A stretch of DNA of 64,000 nt from Nitrosomonas sp. Its GTDB lineage: Bacteria > Pseudomonadota > Gammaproteobacteria > Burkholderiales > Nitrosomonadaceae. The stretch is from NCBI RefSeq assembly GCF_021731985.1, contig NZ_JAKFWH010000060.1, forward strand, positions 1 to 64,000, read 5' to 3'. The stretch's first letter is position 1; every line of letters begins with the position of its first letter. Shown one piece after another: positions 1 through 9,268 of this stretch. The notes under the pieces were generated by a model that searched no databases, was not told the DNA's origin, and saw nothing but the letters and a program-made list of their open reading frames with translations. The translations under genes and the position numbers were made by a program.

Positions 1-88
1 TTTTAAGCCTAACTCTTTTCGAAAAAATACCTATCGATCAATTGGTTAAAAATACCGATGTGCAAATAACCATGTCGAACAATAATAA

Positions 89-772
89 CCAACTGAATCT
101 ATTCAATTAAATCTCCGGACACTTCTGCTGGCCGGTATAGAAACCAATCCCAATATTATCCGGGTGGATGCAATCCGTGACTTTATTGGCGGCGATGAAG
201 ATAATCAGGGTTATTTGCCGCTAGGACTGGCCATGAATACCGATGGCGGCGCAGGTTTTGATGTATTGCGCATGCCGGGTAGTCGTGACGATGTGCATCT
301 GGAGTTTGTCGATAATCATCTGGAATTGACACAACTCAGTGATGGCGCCATGTTCAGCATTAAGAATGCCGAAATGATCGCATTCGACAACAATGAAACC
401 GTCGTGATTGCGCACAATCAAACTGAAGGTATTCTGGCACGTCTGGTGCACAGCTTCTTTAACCGCGATGCCACTGCAGCAGAATGGCAACTCGGACGCG
501 AAACACTGCAACAGCCTTACGATCCAGATGCAATTCTAGATTGGTTTCAGCAGCGGGCCGGTTTGCAAGATCTACCCGATACCGACTATGTGCAAACGAT
601 TTATACCCAAACACTGGGGAGATCTGCAACCGGCGATGAACTCGATCTGCAATTGTCTCGGCTGGAAAGCAATCAAATAGATCGCAATTGGCTGCCGGTT
701 GAGATTGCACAAAGTTCCGAAGCTGTCACCCATCTGATTGGCAGTGTCCTATTGCAGGACGGGTGGGTATAG
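89..772 (+). CDS. DUF4214-like secreted protein, C-terminal part, 5' end disrupted
   Basis: The frame is open from position 89 (stop at 86-88) to 772, with a GTG at 164 as the first plausible start. The last 60 residues (around YVQTIYTQTLGRS) resemble the DUF4214 module found at the end of large RTX-like or surface proteins in betaproteobacteria. Codons before the GTG also read as sensible protein (TLLLAGIETNPN), so 164 is probably not the true start. A second open frame runs from the window edge to a stop at 108-110 and ends in QLNLFN, which suggests one longer gene broken by a frameshift near 90-110. A separate upstream gene is the alternative. Export is inferred from the family only. Confidence 0.5.
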   Translation, partial: PTESIQLNLRTLLLAGIETNPNIIRVDAIRDFIGGDEDNQGYLPLGLAMNTDGGAGFDVLRMPGSRDDVHLEFVDNHLELTQLSDGAMFSIKNAEMIAFDNNETVVIAHNQTEGILARLVHSFFNRDATAAEWQLGRETLQQPYDPDAILDWFQQRAGLQDLPDTDYVQTIYTQTLGRSATGDELDLQLSRLESNQIDRNWLPVEIAQSSEAVTHLIGSVLLQDGWV

Positions 773-795
773 TTTCCAGGGAATCTCTAAAAAAT

Positions 796-866
796 TGTCA
801 TTTGGCGCAACGCGAGAAATCTATAGCGTAAATACGACAAGATTCCTCACTGCGTTCGGAATGACA
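796..866 (+). repeat. 71-bp palindromic repeat, copy A
   Basis: It starts TGTCATTT and ends CGGAATGACA, so the ends form an imperfect inverted repeat, with a conserved core GAGAAATCTATA...GATTCCTCACT. The same 71-bp unit recurs at 12371, 14507, 21442, 22590, 26550 and 54938, with a shortened copy at 54081. This copy fills the gap between the DUF4214 gene and the 3' end of the TIR-CHAT gene. Confidence 0.85.
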
Positions 867-1010
867 AATGCTGGTTATTCAGAATCGTCTTCGCCAGGTA
901 AGGCTAGCGGCGATTTGACAGGATCAGACAACAATAACGAAGAAAAACACACTCCAATCAAACCCGAGGCCCCATTTATTGGGACACAATCATACTGTGA
1001 AGTGCGGGCG

Positions 1011-4000
1011 CTAGCGGGGCTTCTCCAGCGTTTCAATCAGGAACAGAATTTCGGCGGCCATCGTGTAGTGAAGATCTGGAGCATCAGCGAGGGCGGGGTC
1101 GCGATTGCCAGCGACGATGGCTTGCAGGGCGTGGATGAAGCCACCAAAACCAGCCTCTTCAAAATGGGAAGCTTGTTGATGAAGCAAGGATGTAGCGGCA
1201 GCATTGTCACCAGCAAGCAGCGATTGGCTAACACCCAAAGCTAGGCGAGCGGTATCGGAGTGATCCTTACCGCCGTCGCGGCGGTAGTCGAGGCAACAAG
1301 CAATCGCACGGTTAATTTCCAACCGTGCTTCGTTAAAGCAGTTAAGCTTTCGCAAGGTATCGCCAAGATTATTTCTCGCTCGCCCTTCGTTGACCACATT
1401 GCCGATCTCGGCATACTTCTCCGCAGCTTGCCGATAAAAGTCCACGGCCTTTTCCAGACTGCCAAGGACATTGCCATACAAGCTCCCCAGTTGCATGAGT
1501 GTATCCGCCTGCCCGCTGACATCGCCAAGTCTCACATCGATAGCCAGCGCTTCGTAATAGGCGTTCTCCGCCGCTTCCGGTTGATTCATCTCCTGATAAG
1601 CATTGCCGGTCTGATGCCAGCTCACGGCAATCATGTGTGGTTCATTCAGCTGCGTGAACTTTTCACGCAATTCGGCATAAGCCTTCAGCACTTCCGGGTA
1701 GCGGCGCTGCAGCAAACGGACAGTCGCAAGCTGGCCTTTGGAAACAACAACTTCCCGGTCGATACCGATTTTCTCGTCGCGGAACATGGCCTTTTCGTAA
1801 GCTTCCGCGGCCTCCTCGAGCCGACCCAGATAAAGGAAACAAGTGCCTTGTTCCCCAATGCAGGCAGATACCATTACTGCTGCACTGCGATCCGGCTCCC
1901 GTTTCTCGATAGCATCGAAACGCTGATGGGCTTCATTCAGTAGTGGCAAGGCCTGCTCAGCGTCTCCAACCATGTGCAACACGCGCGCCAATAAAAAATG
2001 AGCCATCGCCAGATCGTAATCGACACCGGGATAAGCCTGCTCACCTGCCTCCCGAGCGCGCTGCAGCAACGCTTGCGCGCCATCAAACGCCTCGCGCAGC
2101 CGATTAGCGGCAAGCTGCTGCTCGATAATGGTTCGCTCTACCTCGAACTGAAGATGATTCCAGATATCGCCCAGCGCCGTCGCTGCGGCGTCTCGCACCT
2201 GCCCCACGCGACCTAACAACCGTGGCTTGTCGAGCCATCTTAGCAGATCGTAGAGCGAAATAGTCAGATCGATCGTCGCCGCAGCATCTCCTGCGTGCTG
2301 CACCCGATCAAGCAACACAAATAGATTTGGGAGTTCCAGCATTGTCAGTGTCGCCGCGACCTCGATTTTCTGTTTCTGCTGCTGCCTAAGAAACCCGGTA
2401 TGCGCAAGCATCGCCTTGACCCAATGGGCCATCAGCGACTCTCGCTCCATTTCCTCCATCCGCCCGAGCAGGTAGGGGCAAAGCGCGGGATTAAGCGTGA
2501 GATAGTTGTAGCGGTTTGCCGTCGCCAGTCCTGTCTGAATCAGTTCCTTTGCCAGGGAGACCACATCCACCACTTCCCATTGCATCATTGTGCGAAGAAC
2601 TTCCGGATGAAATCCACTGTGGAATACCCCAAGCACTCGTACCTTCTCTTGATTCACCGCAGACAGGCGTTGCAGCGACAGCTCAATGCTGGCAAAAACC
2701 GATTGCTCTCGACTGCCAGGAAATCGCTTTTCCATCTCGGCCATCAACTCGACGAGCGAAACGCGAGTCGCTTCGACGCCGCGACTGCGCAGTGCCGGGG
2801 CCAGCAGCGACAATGTACGGGCATGACAATGCACAGCATCGACGAGTTGCTCGATTTCCTCACGCGTGGCATCGCTGGTAGCATCCGCTTCTCCACCAGC
2901 AACGTTCAGCACGCGTTCGACCAATTTCACCGCATCGTCGCGGTCAAGCTGGTGCAGTTCGCGCCGGTTCCGTACGGCATTAAACGGCTCGGGCAGCGCT
3001 TCACGGCTGGTGAAGATCAGGCGGGTGTCACCCGCTTTCAGTAATTGTTCGCACAGCGCGAGAATGGCTTGCAACGCCTCGTTCGCATCCTCCGACAGTG
3101 CTTCCGGTGTTTCGTGCTGCATAAAAGGCGACAGCAGGATGCTTTCCATATTGTCCACTATCAACAAAGTAGCCCGCTCGCGCAATGCACGCTCAATCGG
3201 CAGCATGGCTTTATCGAGATTCTCGAATGTCGCCACAGAATAATTTGAGCACACCAATTGACGGCCGAGTGCATCGAGCACTGCGGCGGCATGGCTATGC
3301 GTTTCGACCGAGACGAACGCGGCATGACGGATTTGCTGCGAACGCACCATCCAACGGGCAAGCTCGGCGGCAAGTGCAGTTTTGCCTTCGCCACCCTGAC
3401 CGCGCACTACGGCGTAGCGCTCGTGCTGCAATAACCGTTGCAATGCAAGCAGCTCGCGGCTGCGCCCAACAAATCCGGTTTCCGGCATCGGCGGCAGATC
3501 GCCAAGGCGTTTAGCGAGCGCGGCTTTGGCATCTTCCTGCGTCTGTTTGGCAGGCATGGTTTTAAAAAGCTGCGGATCGTCTTTTTCCTGGAACAGCACC
3601 GGCACGAACCAATCTTCCAGCCGCAATTCACCCGCGCCGAAAATGCGCCTTCGGAAAGTGTCGTCCTTGAGTTGACGCTGACCGGCGAGCATAGCGTCAC
3701 CAACGCGTTTACCCCCGGCCAATGCCTGATAAAACGCACTGACAAATCGCTGTGCCGTCTCGACCAGCACGCTGTGGCTCATGGCAATCACGGAAACCAC
3801 CCCGGTCTTGAGCAATTCGGAAGCGACGGATTCGGATGCTTGTTCGGCTTTCGCAGTCTGGCAAGCTCCGAGAAACACGAGTGGAATGCGGTGATCGCGT
3901 AGCAGCGGGCCAAGTTCGCTGGTAAAAACGGTGGCATGCCGACGCTGCTCCAGCTTGTTGGAGTCCTCTGGAAGCTCGAAACACAACCCGCCAAGGCCGA

Positions 4001-5267
4001 CGGAACGATCATAGACGCCGTGACCATCGAAGTGGACAACGTGGTAAGGTTTATTTTCTCCCCTGCCACGATCGAGTTCCGCGCGCAAGGACGGTAACGT
4101 GGGCGGATTGAGCACTTGAAGGACCAGACCGGGCAGCGATTCCATCGCATCAACCAGCGGCAATGCGCTCGCACGGTGGTCGATGTAGCCGCAAGCCTCA
4201 TCCTCTGGACGTGCAGTCACAAGCAGAATGCGGATCGGTGGAGCAACCACCGGCACATCGAGCACTTTGGTATTGGGCAAACGACGGCGAACGCGCGTCG
4301 GCTTTGCACCCTGGAAAAGATAACCATCGCCGTCGTGCAGCAGCTCCCACGGCAAACCGAGCAGCAGCGTAGCGGCTTCTCTGGCAGCGAAAACTTCAAC
4401 TTCGGGTGCGCCGGATTCAGGCGTCGCATCCACGTGAATAGAAAACCGGCGCCCGGCGCGATCGTTAATTCGCACCCAAGCCAGCATAACATTCGCAGTG
4501 GACGCTGCGGGCATCGCTTCCTCGTGCAGAAGCTGCCCCCACTTCACGAGATTTTCCTCGACTTTACGCGCTTGGTCGCGGAAATAGTGGCTCGGCCAGA
4601 TCGCATATTTCTCCAGATACCAGCGCAATTCTTCCACCTCGATGGGACCAATGGGCGCGACGAAACGCCATTGCTGTGCGCTTATGACTTCGCGCTGGCC
4701 CGGCGTGGCAGGCTCATAAATCAGCCGGGCGCGAGCCGAAGCGCGGCGTTTGCCGTCTTGCTCTTGAATTTTCAGATCCGTGAGTTCAAGAACCAGCTCT
4801 TCCAGCGGCTCGGCCTTGGGTTGCGGCGTAGAAGAAACGTCAGCAGGACTTCGCCGTTTCAACGCGACCAGAACCGCATCCATTGCGGCTTCAATGCCGC
4901 CCGCCTCGCTGCTCACTGAAATGTAAAGCGGTTCCGTGGCGAAAAGCTGCTTCAGAATACCAAGTTTTGTACCGTCCAACGAAAGCGGAATAACAGGGTA
5001 TTCGTCTTCGCCACGCTGCTTCTGCACGTCCAGCGCGTAAGCTAACTCGTCACCAACCCAATCCGATTGCAACCCATTAGGGCTGACGACGACAGCATAC
5101 GCCGATGCATCCTCGATGGCCTTTTGAATCTCCGGCCAGAGCAAATCGCCACCGCGCAACTCGCGCGAATCGATCCAGCCAGCTTGCCCGTGATCGGCAA
5201 GCACTTCACGGAGTTCGCGAACAAAAGCATCATCTTGCGAGCTATGCGAAATAAAAAGTTTGGTCAT
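1011..5267 (-). CDS. TIR-CHAT-STAND NTPase-TPR protein (NLR-like defence sensor)
   Basis: A 1418-residue protein. Residues 1-140 form a TIR domain (LFISHSSQDD; putative NADase Glu at E74 in DWVGDEL). After an unassigned segment (about 160-340), residues 345-540 form a CHAT caspase-like protease domain with the expected dyad, H416 in HFDGHG and C469 in LGACQTA. A STAND/NB-ARC-type NTPase follows, with Walker A GQGGEGKT (K629) and an LLIVDN Walker B. The last 450 residues are helical TPR-type repeats suited to ligand sensing. TIR domains of defence proteins degrade NAD+, and CHAT domains cleave proteins; having both in one STAND protein is unusual. The gene is visibly richer in G+C than its neighbours, which fits transfer. 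An antiphage role is inferred. It begins 49 bp after apeB on the same strand. Confidence 0.88.
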   Translation of the reverse strand: MTKLFISHSSQDDAFVRELREVLADHGQAGWIDSRELRGGDLLWPEIQKAIEDASAYAVVVSPNGLQSDWVGDELAYALDVQKQRGEDEYPVIPLSLDGTKLGILKQLFATEPLYISVSSEAGGIEAAMDAVLVALKRRSPADVSSTPQPKAEPLEELVLELTDLKIQEQDGKRRASARARLIYEPATPGQREVISAQQWRFVAPIGPIEVEELRWYLEKYAIWPSHYFRDQARKVEENLVKWGQLLHEEAMPAASTANVMLAWVRINDRAGRRFSIHVDATPESGAPEVEVFAAREAATLLLGLPWELLHDGDGYLFQGAKPTRVRRRLPNTKVLDVPVVAPPIRILLVTARPEDEACGYIDHRASALPLVDAMESLPGLVLQVLNPPTLPSLRAELDRGRGENKPYHVVHFDGHGVYDRSVGLGGLCFELPEDSNKLEQRRHATVFTSELGPLLRDHRIPLVFLGACQTAKAEQASESVASELLKTGVVSVIAMSHSVLVETAQRFVSAFYQALAGGKRVGDAMLAGQRQLKDDTFRRRIFGAGELRLEDWFVPVLFQEKDDPQLFKTMPAKQTQEDAKAALAKRLGDLPPMPETGFVGRSRELLALQRLLQHERYAVVRGQGGEGKTALAAELARWMVRSQQIRHAAFVSVETHSHAAAVLDALGRQLVCSNYSVATFENLDKAMLPIERALRERATLLIVDNMESILLSPFMQHETPEALSEDANEALQAILALCEQLLKAGDTRLIFTSREALPEPFNAVRNRRELHQLDRDDAVKLVERVLNVAGGEADATSDATREEIEQLVDAVHCHARTLSLLAPALRSRGVEATRVSLVELMAEMEKRFPGSREQSVFASIELSLQRLSAVNQEKVRVLGVFHSGFHPEVLRTMMQWEVVDVVSLAKELIQTGLATANRYNYLTLNPALCPYLLGRMEEMERESLMAHWVKAMLAHTGFLRQQQKQKIEVAATLTMLELPNLFVLLDRVQHAGDAAATIDLTISLYDLLRWLDKPRLLGRVGQVRDAAATALGDIWNHLQFEVERTIIEQQLAANRLREAFDGAQALLQRAREAGEQAYPGVDYDLAMAHFLLARVLHMVGDAEQALPLLNEAHQRFDAIEKREPDRSAAVMVSACIGEQGTCFLYLGRLEEAAEAYEKAMFRDEKIGIDREVVVSKGQLATVRLLQRRYPEVLKAYAELREKFTQLNEPHMIAVSWHQTGNAYQEMNQPEAAENAYYEALAIDVRLGDVSGQADTLMQLGSLYGNVLGSLEKAVDFYRQAAEKYAEIGNVVNEGRARNNLGDTLRKLNCFNEARLEINRAIACCLDYRRDGGKDHSDTARLALGVSQSLLAGDNAAATSLLHQQASHFEEAGFGGFIHALQAIVAGNRDPALADAPDLHYTMAAEILFLIETLEKPR

Positions 5268-5316
5268 GTCTAGCCCGGTATACGGATTTAGTAATAAGTA
5301 CAGTAGTTTACCGTGC

Positions 5317-6621
5317 CTAATCGCTAAAAAACCGCTTCAACACTCTGATCATATAGTCATGATCCTGCACACCGGCGCTTTCGCGGATGCTGTGCATCGC
5401 CCACATCGGGCAGCCGACATCGACGCTGCGTATGCCGAGTTTTGCCGAGGCGATCGGGCCGATGGTGCTGCCGCAGGGCAGGTCGCTGCGGTGCGAGTAG
5501 CGTTGATGGGGAACATCGGCTTCTTCGCACCACTGGATGAAGCGCGCTGTGGAGACACTTTCGGAGCTGTAGCGGCGGTTGGCGTTGGATTTAATCACTG
5601 GGCCTTTGTTGACGAAAACTTTGTGATCTGCGTCATAGGCCGAGGGGAAGTTAGGGTGATAGGCATGCGCCATGTCCGCGCTGACCAAGAAACTCTGCGC
5701 CATCGCGCGTGCCGTATCTTCGCGCTCCGACGATGTGGCGATGCTGATGCGTTGCAAGACATCGGATAAAAAGCTGCCGGCAGCGCCAATATGGCTTTCG
5801 CTGCCAATTTCCTCGTGATCGAAAAACGCGCACACCAGGGTGCTTTCAGCATGATTCAGCACGCTGTCATCCAGCATGGCTTGCAGTCCGGCGTGGCAGG
5901 AAGCCAGGTTATCGATCTGGCTATCGGCATAAAACTCTTCATTCGCACCCCAGAATGCGCCCTTTTGCGTGTCGTAAACCGCCAGATCCCACGACAACAG
6001 TTGCGCGGCGCCGATGCCCGTCGCCTGCTCCAGCAGTTGCAGAAAGTAAGGTTTCGGTAACTGGTCGCCGGTCAATTGCGCAAACAGCAGCGGCAACTCA
6101 TTCTGTTTATGCAACTTCAAACCGTCTTCATTGACGCTTCGATTCATGTGAATCGCCAGATTCGGCAAGCGCAACAATGGCCGGTCGAAGTGCACCAGCT
6201 TGTAGGCAAGATTTCCCTTTTCATCAATATAGCTGATCCGTCCAGCCAGACTCAGATCACGATCGGCAAAGGTCGCGAGTATCGGTCCGCCGTAAATCTC
6301 GACACCGAGCCGGGCAATGCCATCGCTCACAGTTGCGGCATTCGGCCTGATCCGGAATCCCGGTGAGTCCGTATGCGCACCAACAATCTTAAAACCTGAT
6401 TCAGCTGGCGCTTTATTTCCCAACACGAACAGCACAATCGACGAATCATCGCGCACCACATAGTAACGCCTGCCCGCCTGCAACTGCCATTTGGCGGTTT
6501 CGTCGAGGCGGACAAACTGAAATGCTCCAATTGCCGCTTCAATCGAAGCGACCGCATGCCAGGGACTTGGGCTTTTATCGATAAAGTCCAATAAATACTG
6601 CACTTGCTTTTTAGCTGTCAT
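5317..6621 (-). CDS. apeB: M18 family aminopeptidase
   Basis: A cytoplasmic dinuclear-metal aminopeptidase of the M18 (aspartyl aminopeptidase) family. Family motifs are present: GAHTDSPGF (first metal ligands), FFDHEEIGSES (catalytic Glu and ligand) and DMAHAYHPNFP near the C-terminus. I chose the ATG at 6621 (MTAKKQVQ, 434 residues) because the family normally begins just before the SPSPWHAV segment. The frame also stays open to a GTG at 6672, whose extra 17 residues look non-homologous. No good ribosome binding site precedes either start. It ends 49 bp before the TIR-CHAT gene. Confidence 0.9.
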   Translation of the reverse strand: MTAKKQVQYLLDFIDKSPSPWHAVASIEAAIGAFQFVRLDETAKWQLQAGRRYYVVRDDSSIVLFVLGNKAPAESGFKIVGAHTDSPGFRIRPNAATVSDGIARLGVEIYGGPILATFADRDLSLAGRISYIDEKGNLAYKLVHFDRPLLRLPNLAIHMNRSVNEDGLKLHKQNELPLLFAQLTGDQLPKPYFLQLLEQATGIGAAQLLSWDLAVYDTQKGAFWGANEEFYADSQIDNLASCHAGLQAMLDDSVLNHAESTLVCAFFDHEEIGSESHIGAAGSFLSDVLQRISIATSSEREDTARAMAQSFLVSADMAHAYHPNFPSAYDADHKVFVNKGPVIKSNANRRYSSESVSTARFIQWCEEADVPHQRYSHRSDLPCGSTIGPIASAKLGIRSVDVGCPMWAMHSIRESAGVQDHDYMIRVLKRFFSD

Positions 6622-6751
6622 ATTTATATTGTAGTTCAATTGCTTATATGAGAATCTCTGTTCTCCCCGCACAAAATATACGTAATGCCGGATATTTAGT
6701 CAAACAAGCTTCTGCGTGATCAATTAGGGAGCCGTTGAATTATTAGGAATG

Positions 6752-6820
6752 TGTCATTCCGGCAAAAGCCGGAATCCAGAAGAATCAAAGAACTGGGCAC
6801 CGGCTTCCGCCGGTGCGACA
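6752..6820. repeat. Intergenic double-hairpin repeat
   Basis: Two perfect short hairpins lie in tandem: ATTCCGGC/GCCGGAAT (6756-6763 and 6768-6775, loop AAAA) and GCACCGGC/GCCGGTGC (6797-6804 and 6809-6816, loop TTCC). The unit begins TGTCATTCC and ends GTGCGACA. It is a REP-like element, different from the 71-bp family. The rest of 6622-6972 shows no other feature. Confidence 0.75.
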
Positions 6821-6972
6821 AATAATTCAGTCGTTCCTTAGATTTTTTGGTTTAAAAATCGAGAAATGCGTGGTAATTTTACCTTTCAGCCAAATATGAG
6901 ATCACAAGGCATTGATGGTAAAATCCAGAAATTCCCTGATAAAAACATTGCCGCATCGAAAGGAACCACAGT

Positions 6973-8607
6973 TTGCCGCGCTATCCACTTAAAAACCTCT
7001 CATTGATTTTCCAGTTCTTTTGTTGCACTTTTTTTCTGTTAATTCCTTCGATTTCCCATGCGCTGATCATTGAAGCAAAAGCAATAGAGCAGCAATTCTC
7101 AAAATCTGCTTCGTTTGGCTTGAACAAAACTGATACTGCCGATTTACAGCGCTTTTACACCGCCCGGAATTATCAGCCGGTGTGGGTAACGCCGGAACCG
7201 GGATCCTCTCTACTCGAAATAGCATTCACTTTCATCGCCAATGCGGAATCCGAGGGATTGGATAGCCACGATTATCACTTGCAACAATTGCAGCAACTAC
7301 AACAACAAGCCAGTCAATCTTTGCCCGCAGCAATTGAACTGGAAATACGCACGACGCATGCGCTGTTGATATTGGCACGAGATTTATCGCGCGGACGGTT
7401 CACAGCGGCTAAGGCTGATGAGGATTGGCATATCCCGCAACCTGCGTTTGACGCGGTAACTTTCTTGCACGGAGCAATCAAAACCAACCGTCTGCAACAA
7501 TCGCTCAATGATTTGTCCCCAAAGCAGCCAAGCTATCAGTTGCTTAAGCAAACACTGGCGCGTTACCAGAAACTTGCCAGCAGTCACATCGAGTGGGTGC
7601 ATATTCCCAGTGCACCATCGATCCGGCCGGGAGACACGCACACAAACATCCCATTGATCCGCCAACGCATCGCGCAAGCGTATGCCGCCGACGGAATCGA
7701 CGACTATCACATTGCTCCCACTGCAAGCGAGCACTACGATGACGAGCTGGTTACGGCCATTCAGGCATTTCAAGCGCAACATGGATTGAATACCGACGGC
7801 GTTATCGGAAAAAACACCATCCGCGCCCTAAATGTCCCTCTTGACAGGAAAATTCGCCAACTGCGGATCAATATGGAGCGCCTGCGCTGGCTTCCGAGAA
7901 ATCTGGGTGAACGCTACGTACTGGTTAACACGGCCGGATTCCGCCTCACAGTCATCGAGAAAGACAAGCCTGTTCTCGATATGCGCATTATCGTCGGACG
8001 CGATTACCGGTCAACGCCCACTTTTAATGGCAGGCTCTCGCATATGATTCTGAATCCGTATTGGAATGTTCCTGACAGTATTGCGCGTAAAGACTTACTA
8101 CCGAAACAACAGAGTGATCCGAGTCATTTCACTTCATTAAATATCAAAGTTTTTCCGAATCACAACCGGAATGGTGAAGCCATCGATCCGGACACGATCG
8201 ATTGGCAAACAATCAAACACAGATTCCCCTATGTTTTGCGCCAAGATCCTGGCAAAAACAATGCATTAGGCAGGATTAAATTCATGTTTTCCAATTCATT
8301 TGATATTTATCTGCATGACACGCCCTCCAAGTCCCTTTTCCAGAGGGATATTCGCACCTTCAGTTCCGGGTGCATCCGGCTGGAAAAACCGCTGGAATTT
8401 GCGGCATTTGCACTGGGGAAACAAGAACTACCGGAGAAATTCCTTGCTGATCTGGAAAGCAGCCAAACCACCACCGTGTATTTACCCAAACCACTGCCCA
8501 TTTACTTAGTGTATATTACGGCCTGGATTGATGAGCAAGAAAAGCTGCGCTTTTCCCCTGATATTTATGACCGGGACATGCGCGCTTTGCGGTATGCTCG
8601 CTGGTAA
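6973..8607 (+). CDS. ldtD: L,D-transpeptidase, YcbB/LdtD type
   Basis: A periplasmic enzyme expected to form 3-3 cross-links in peptidoglycan. The 544-residue protein has an N-terminal signal or anchor (about residues 8-30, ending SHA), a scaffold domain, a peptidoglycan-binding segment (AIQAFQAQHGLNTDG, about 258-272), and a YkuD catalytic domain with the HDTPSK...SSGCIRLEKP signature. The nucleophile is C467. The start is TTG at 6973, and the sequence upstream (AAAGGAACC) supplies a Shine-Dalgarno. A DUF882 peptidoglycan peptidase gene follows after 50 bp, the order usual for this pair, so both likely act on the same sacculus. Close homologues exceed 500 residues, so the length is normal. 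Confidence 0.92.
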   Translation: MPRYPLKNLSLIFQFFCCTFFLLIPSISHALIIEAKAIEQQFSKSASFGLNKTDTADLQRFYTARNYQPVWVTPEPGSSLLEIAFTFIANAESEGLDSHDYHLQQLQQLQQQASQSLPAAIELEIRTTHALLILARDLSRGRFTAAKADEDWHIPQPAFDAVTFLHGAIKTNRLQQSLNDLSPKQPSYQLLKQTLARYQKLASSHIEWVHIPSAPSIRPGDTHTNIPLIRQRIAQAYAADGIDDYHIAPTASEHYDDELVTAIQAFQAQHGLNTDGVIGKNTIRALNVPLDRKIRQLRINMERLRWLPRNLGERYVLVNTAGFRLTVIEKDKPVLDMRIIVGRDYRSTPTFNGRLSHMILNPYWNVPDSIARKDLLPKQQSDPSHFTSLNIKVFPNHNRNGEAIDPDTIDWQTIKHRFPYVLRQDPGKNNALGRIKFMFSNSFDIYLHDTPSKSLFQRDIRTFSSGCIRLEKPLEFAAFALGKQELPEKFLADLESSQTTTVYLPKPLPIYLVYITAWIDEQEKLRFSPDIYDRDMRALRYARW

Positions 8608-8657
8608 TAATTAATTATTCGCACACATTCGCAACATTTTCAAGGAGAAAATAGCCG

Positions 8658-9251
8658 ATGATACGAAACCTTCTAAATCAAACCCACGTATCCGAAACAG
8701 AACCAGAACCAAGCCGCCGCCGCTTTTTAAAAGCCGGATTAGGCGCATGCACTTTACTGACCCTTCCAATGGCTGCAACGTCTGTTCATGCAGCAATCAA
8801 AAGACCCTTCGAGAAAAAACTAAGCTTTCTTAACTTACACACCGGCGAACGCACGCGCGCGACCTTCTGGGCCAATGGCCGCTATATTCCTGAAGGAATG
8901 CGCGCTATCAATCATGTGCTGCGCGACCATCGTACCGGTGATCGCTTTGCGATAGATCCTGATCTATTCGATATTCTGCATCAGTTGCAATACAGATTGA
9001 GAACCAATCAGGAATTCCATGTCGTTTCCGCGTACCGCTCCCCTGCCACCAATGCCAAGTTGGCGGAACAAAGCGGTGGCGTTGCTAAAAACAGCATGCA
9101 TACGCATGGAAAGGCCATCGACATTCGCTTGCCAGGACGTAAATTATCCGATCTGCGCGCTACCGCCTTGTCATTGCAAATGGGTGGGGTCGGTTATTAT
9201 CCCTCGTCCAATTTTATCCATCTGGATACCGGCAATTTCCGTTATTGGTAG
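8658..9251 (+). CDS. DUF882 / MepK-type peptidoglycan endopeptidase
   Basis: A 197-residue protein with a twin-arginine type leader (SRRRFLKAGLG, about residues 24-34) ending near HAA, followed by a DUF882 (M15-like) domain. The zinc ligands are visible in SMHTHGKAID and NFIHLDTG, and SAYRSPATN is the usual first motif. Family members (YcbK/MepK) cut L,D cross-links in murein, which fits its position 50 bp after the L,D-transpeptidase that makes them. The ribosome binding site AAGGAG (8641-8646) supports the ATG at 8658. Confidence 0.9.
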   Translation: MIRNLLNQTHVSETEPEPSRRRFLKAGLGACTLLTLPMAATSVHAAIKRPFEKKLSFLNLHTGERTRATFWANGRYIPEGMRAINHVLRDHRTGDRFAIDPDLFDILHQLQYRLRTNQEFHVVSAYRSPATNAKLAEQSGGVAKNSMHTHGKAIDIRLPGRKLSDLRATALSLQMGGVGYYPSSNFIHLDTGNFRYW

Positions 9252-9268
9252 CGGGTTGAACAATTTTT

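Noticed and set aside
738..1244. 168-codon frame on the + strand
   Set aside because: It runs through repeat copy A and the antisense of the TIR-CHAT 3' end.
2400..3044. 214-codon antisense frame in the TIR-CHAT gene
   Set aside because: Same reason: antisense of the NTPase part and no independent coding evidence.
4116..4919. Long 267-codon frame antisense to the TIR-CHAT gene
   Set aside because: Shadow frame in G+C-rich DNA with no start signal or recognisable domain.
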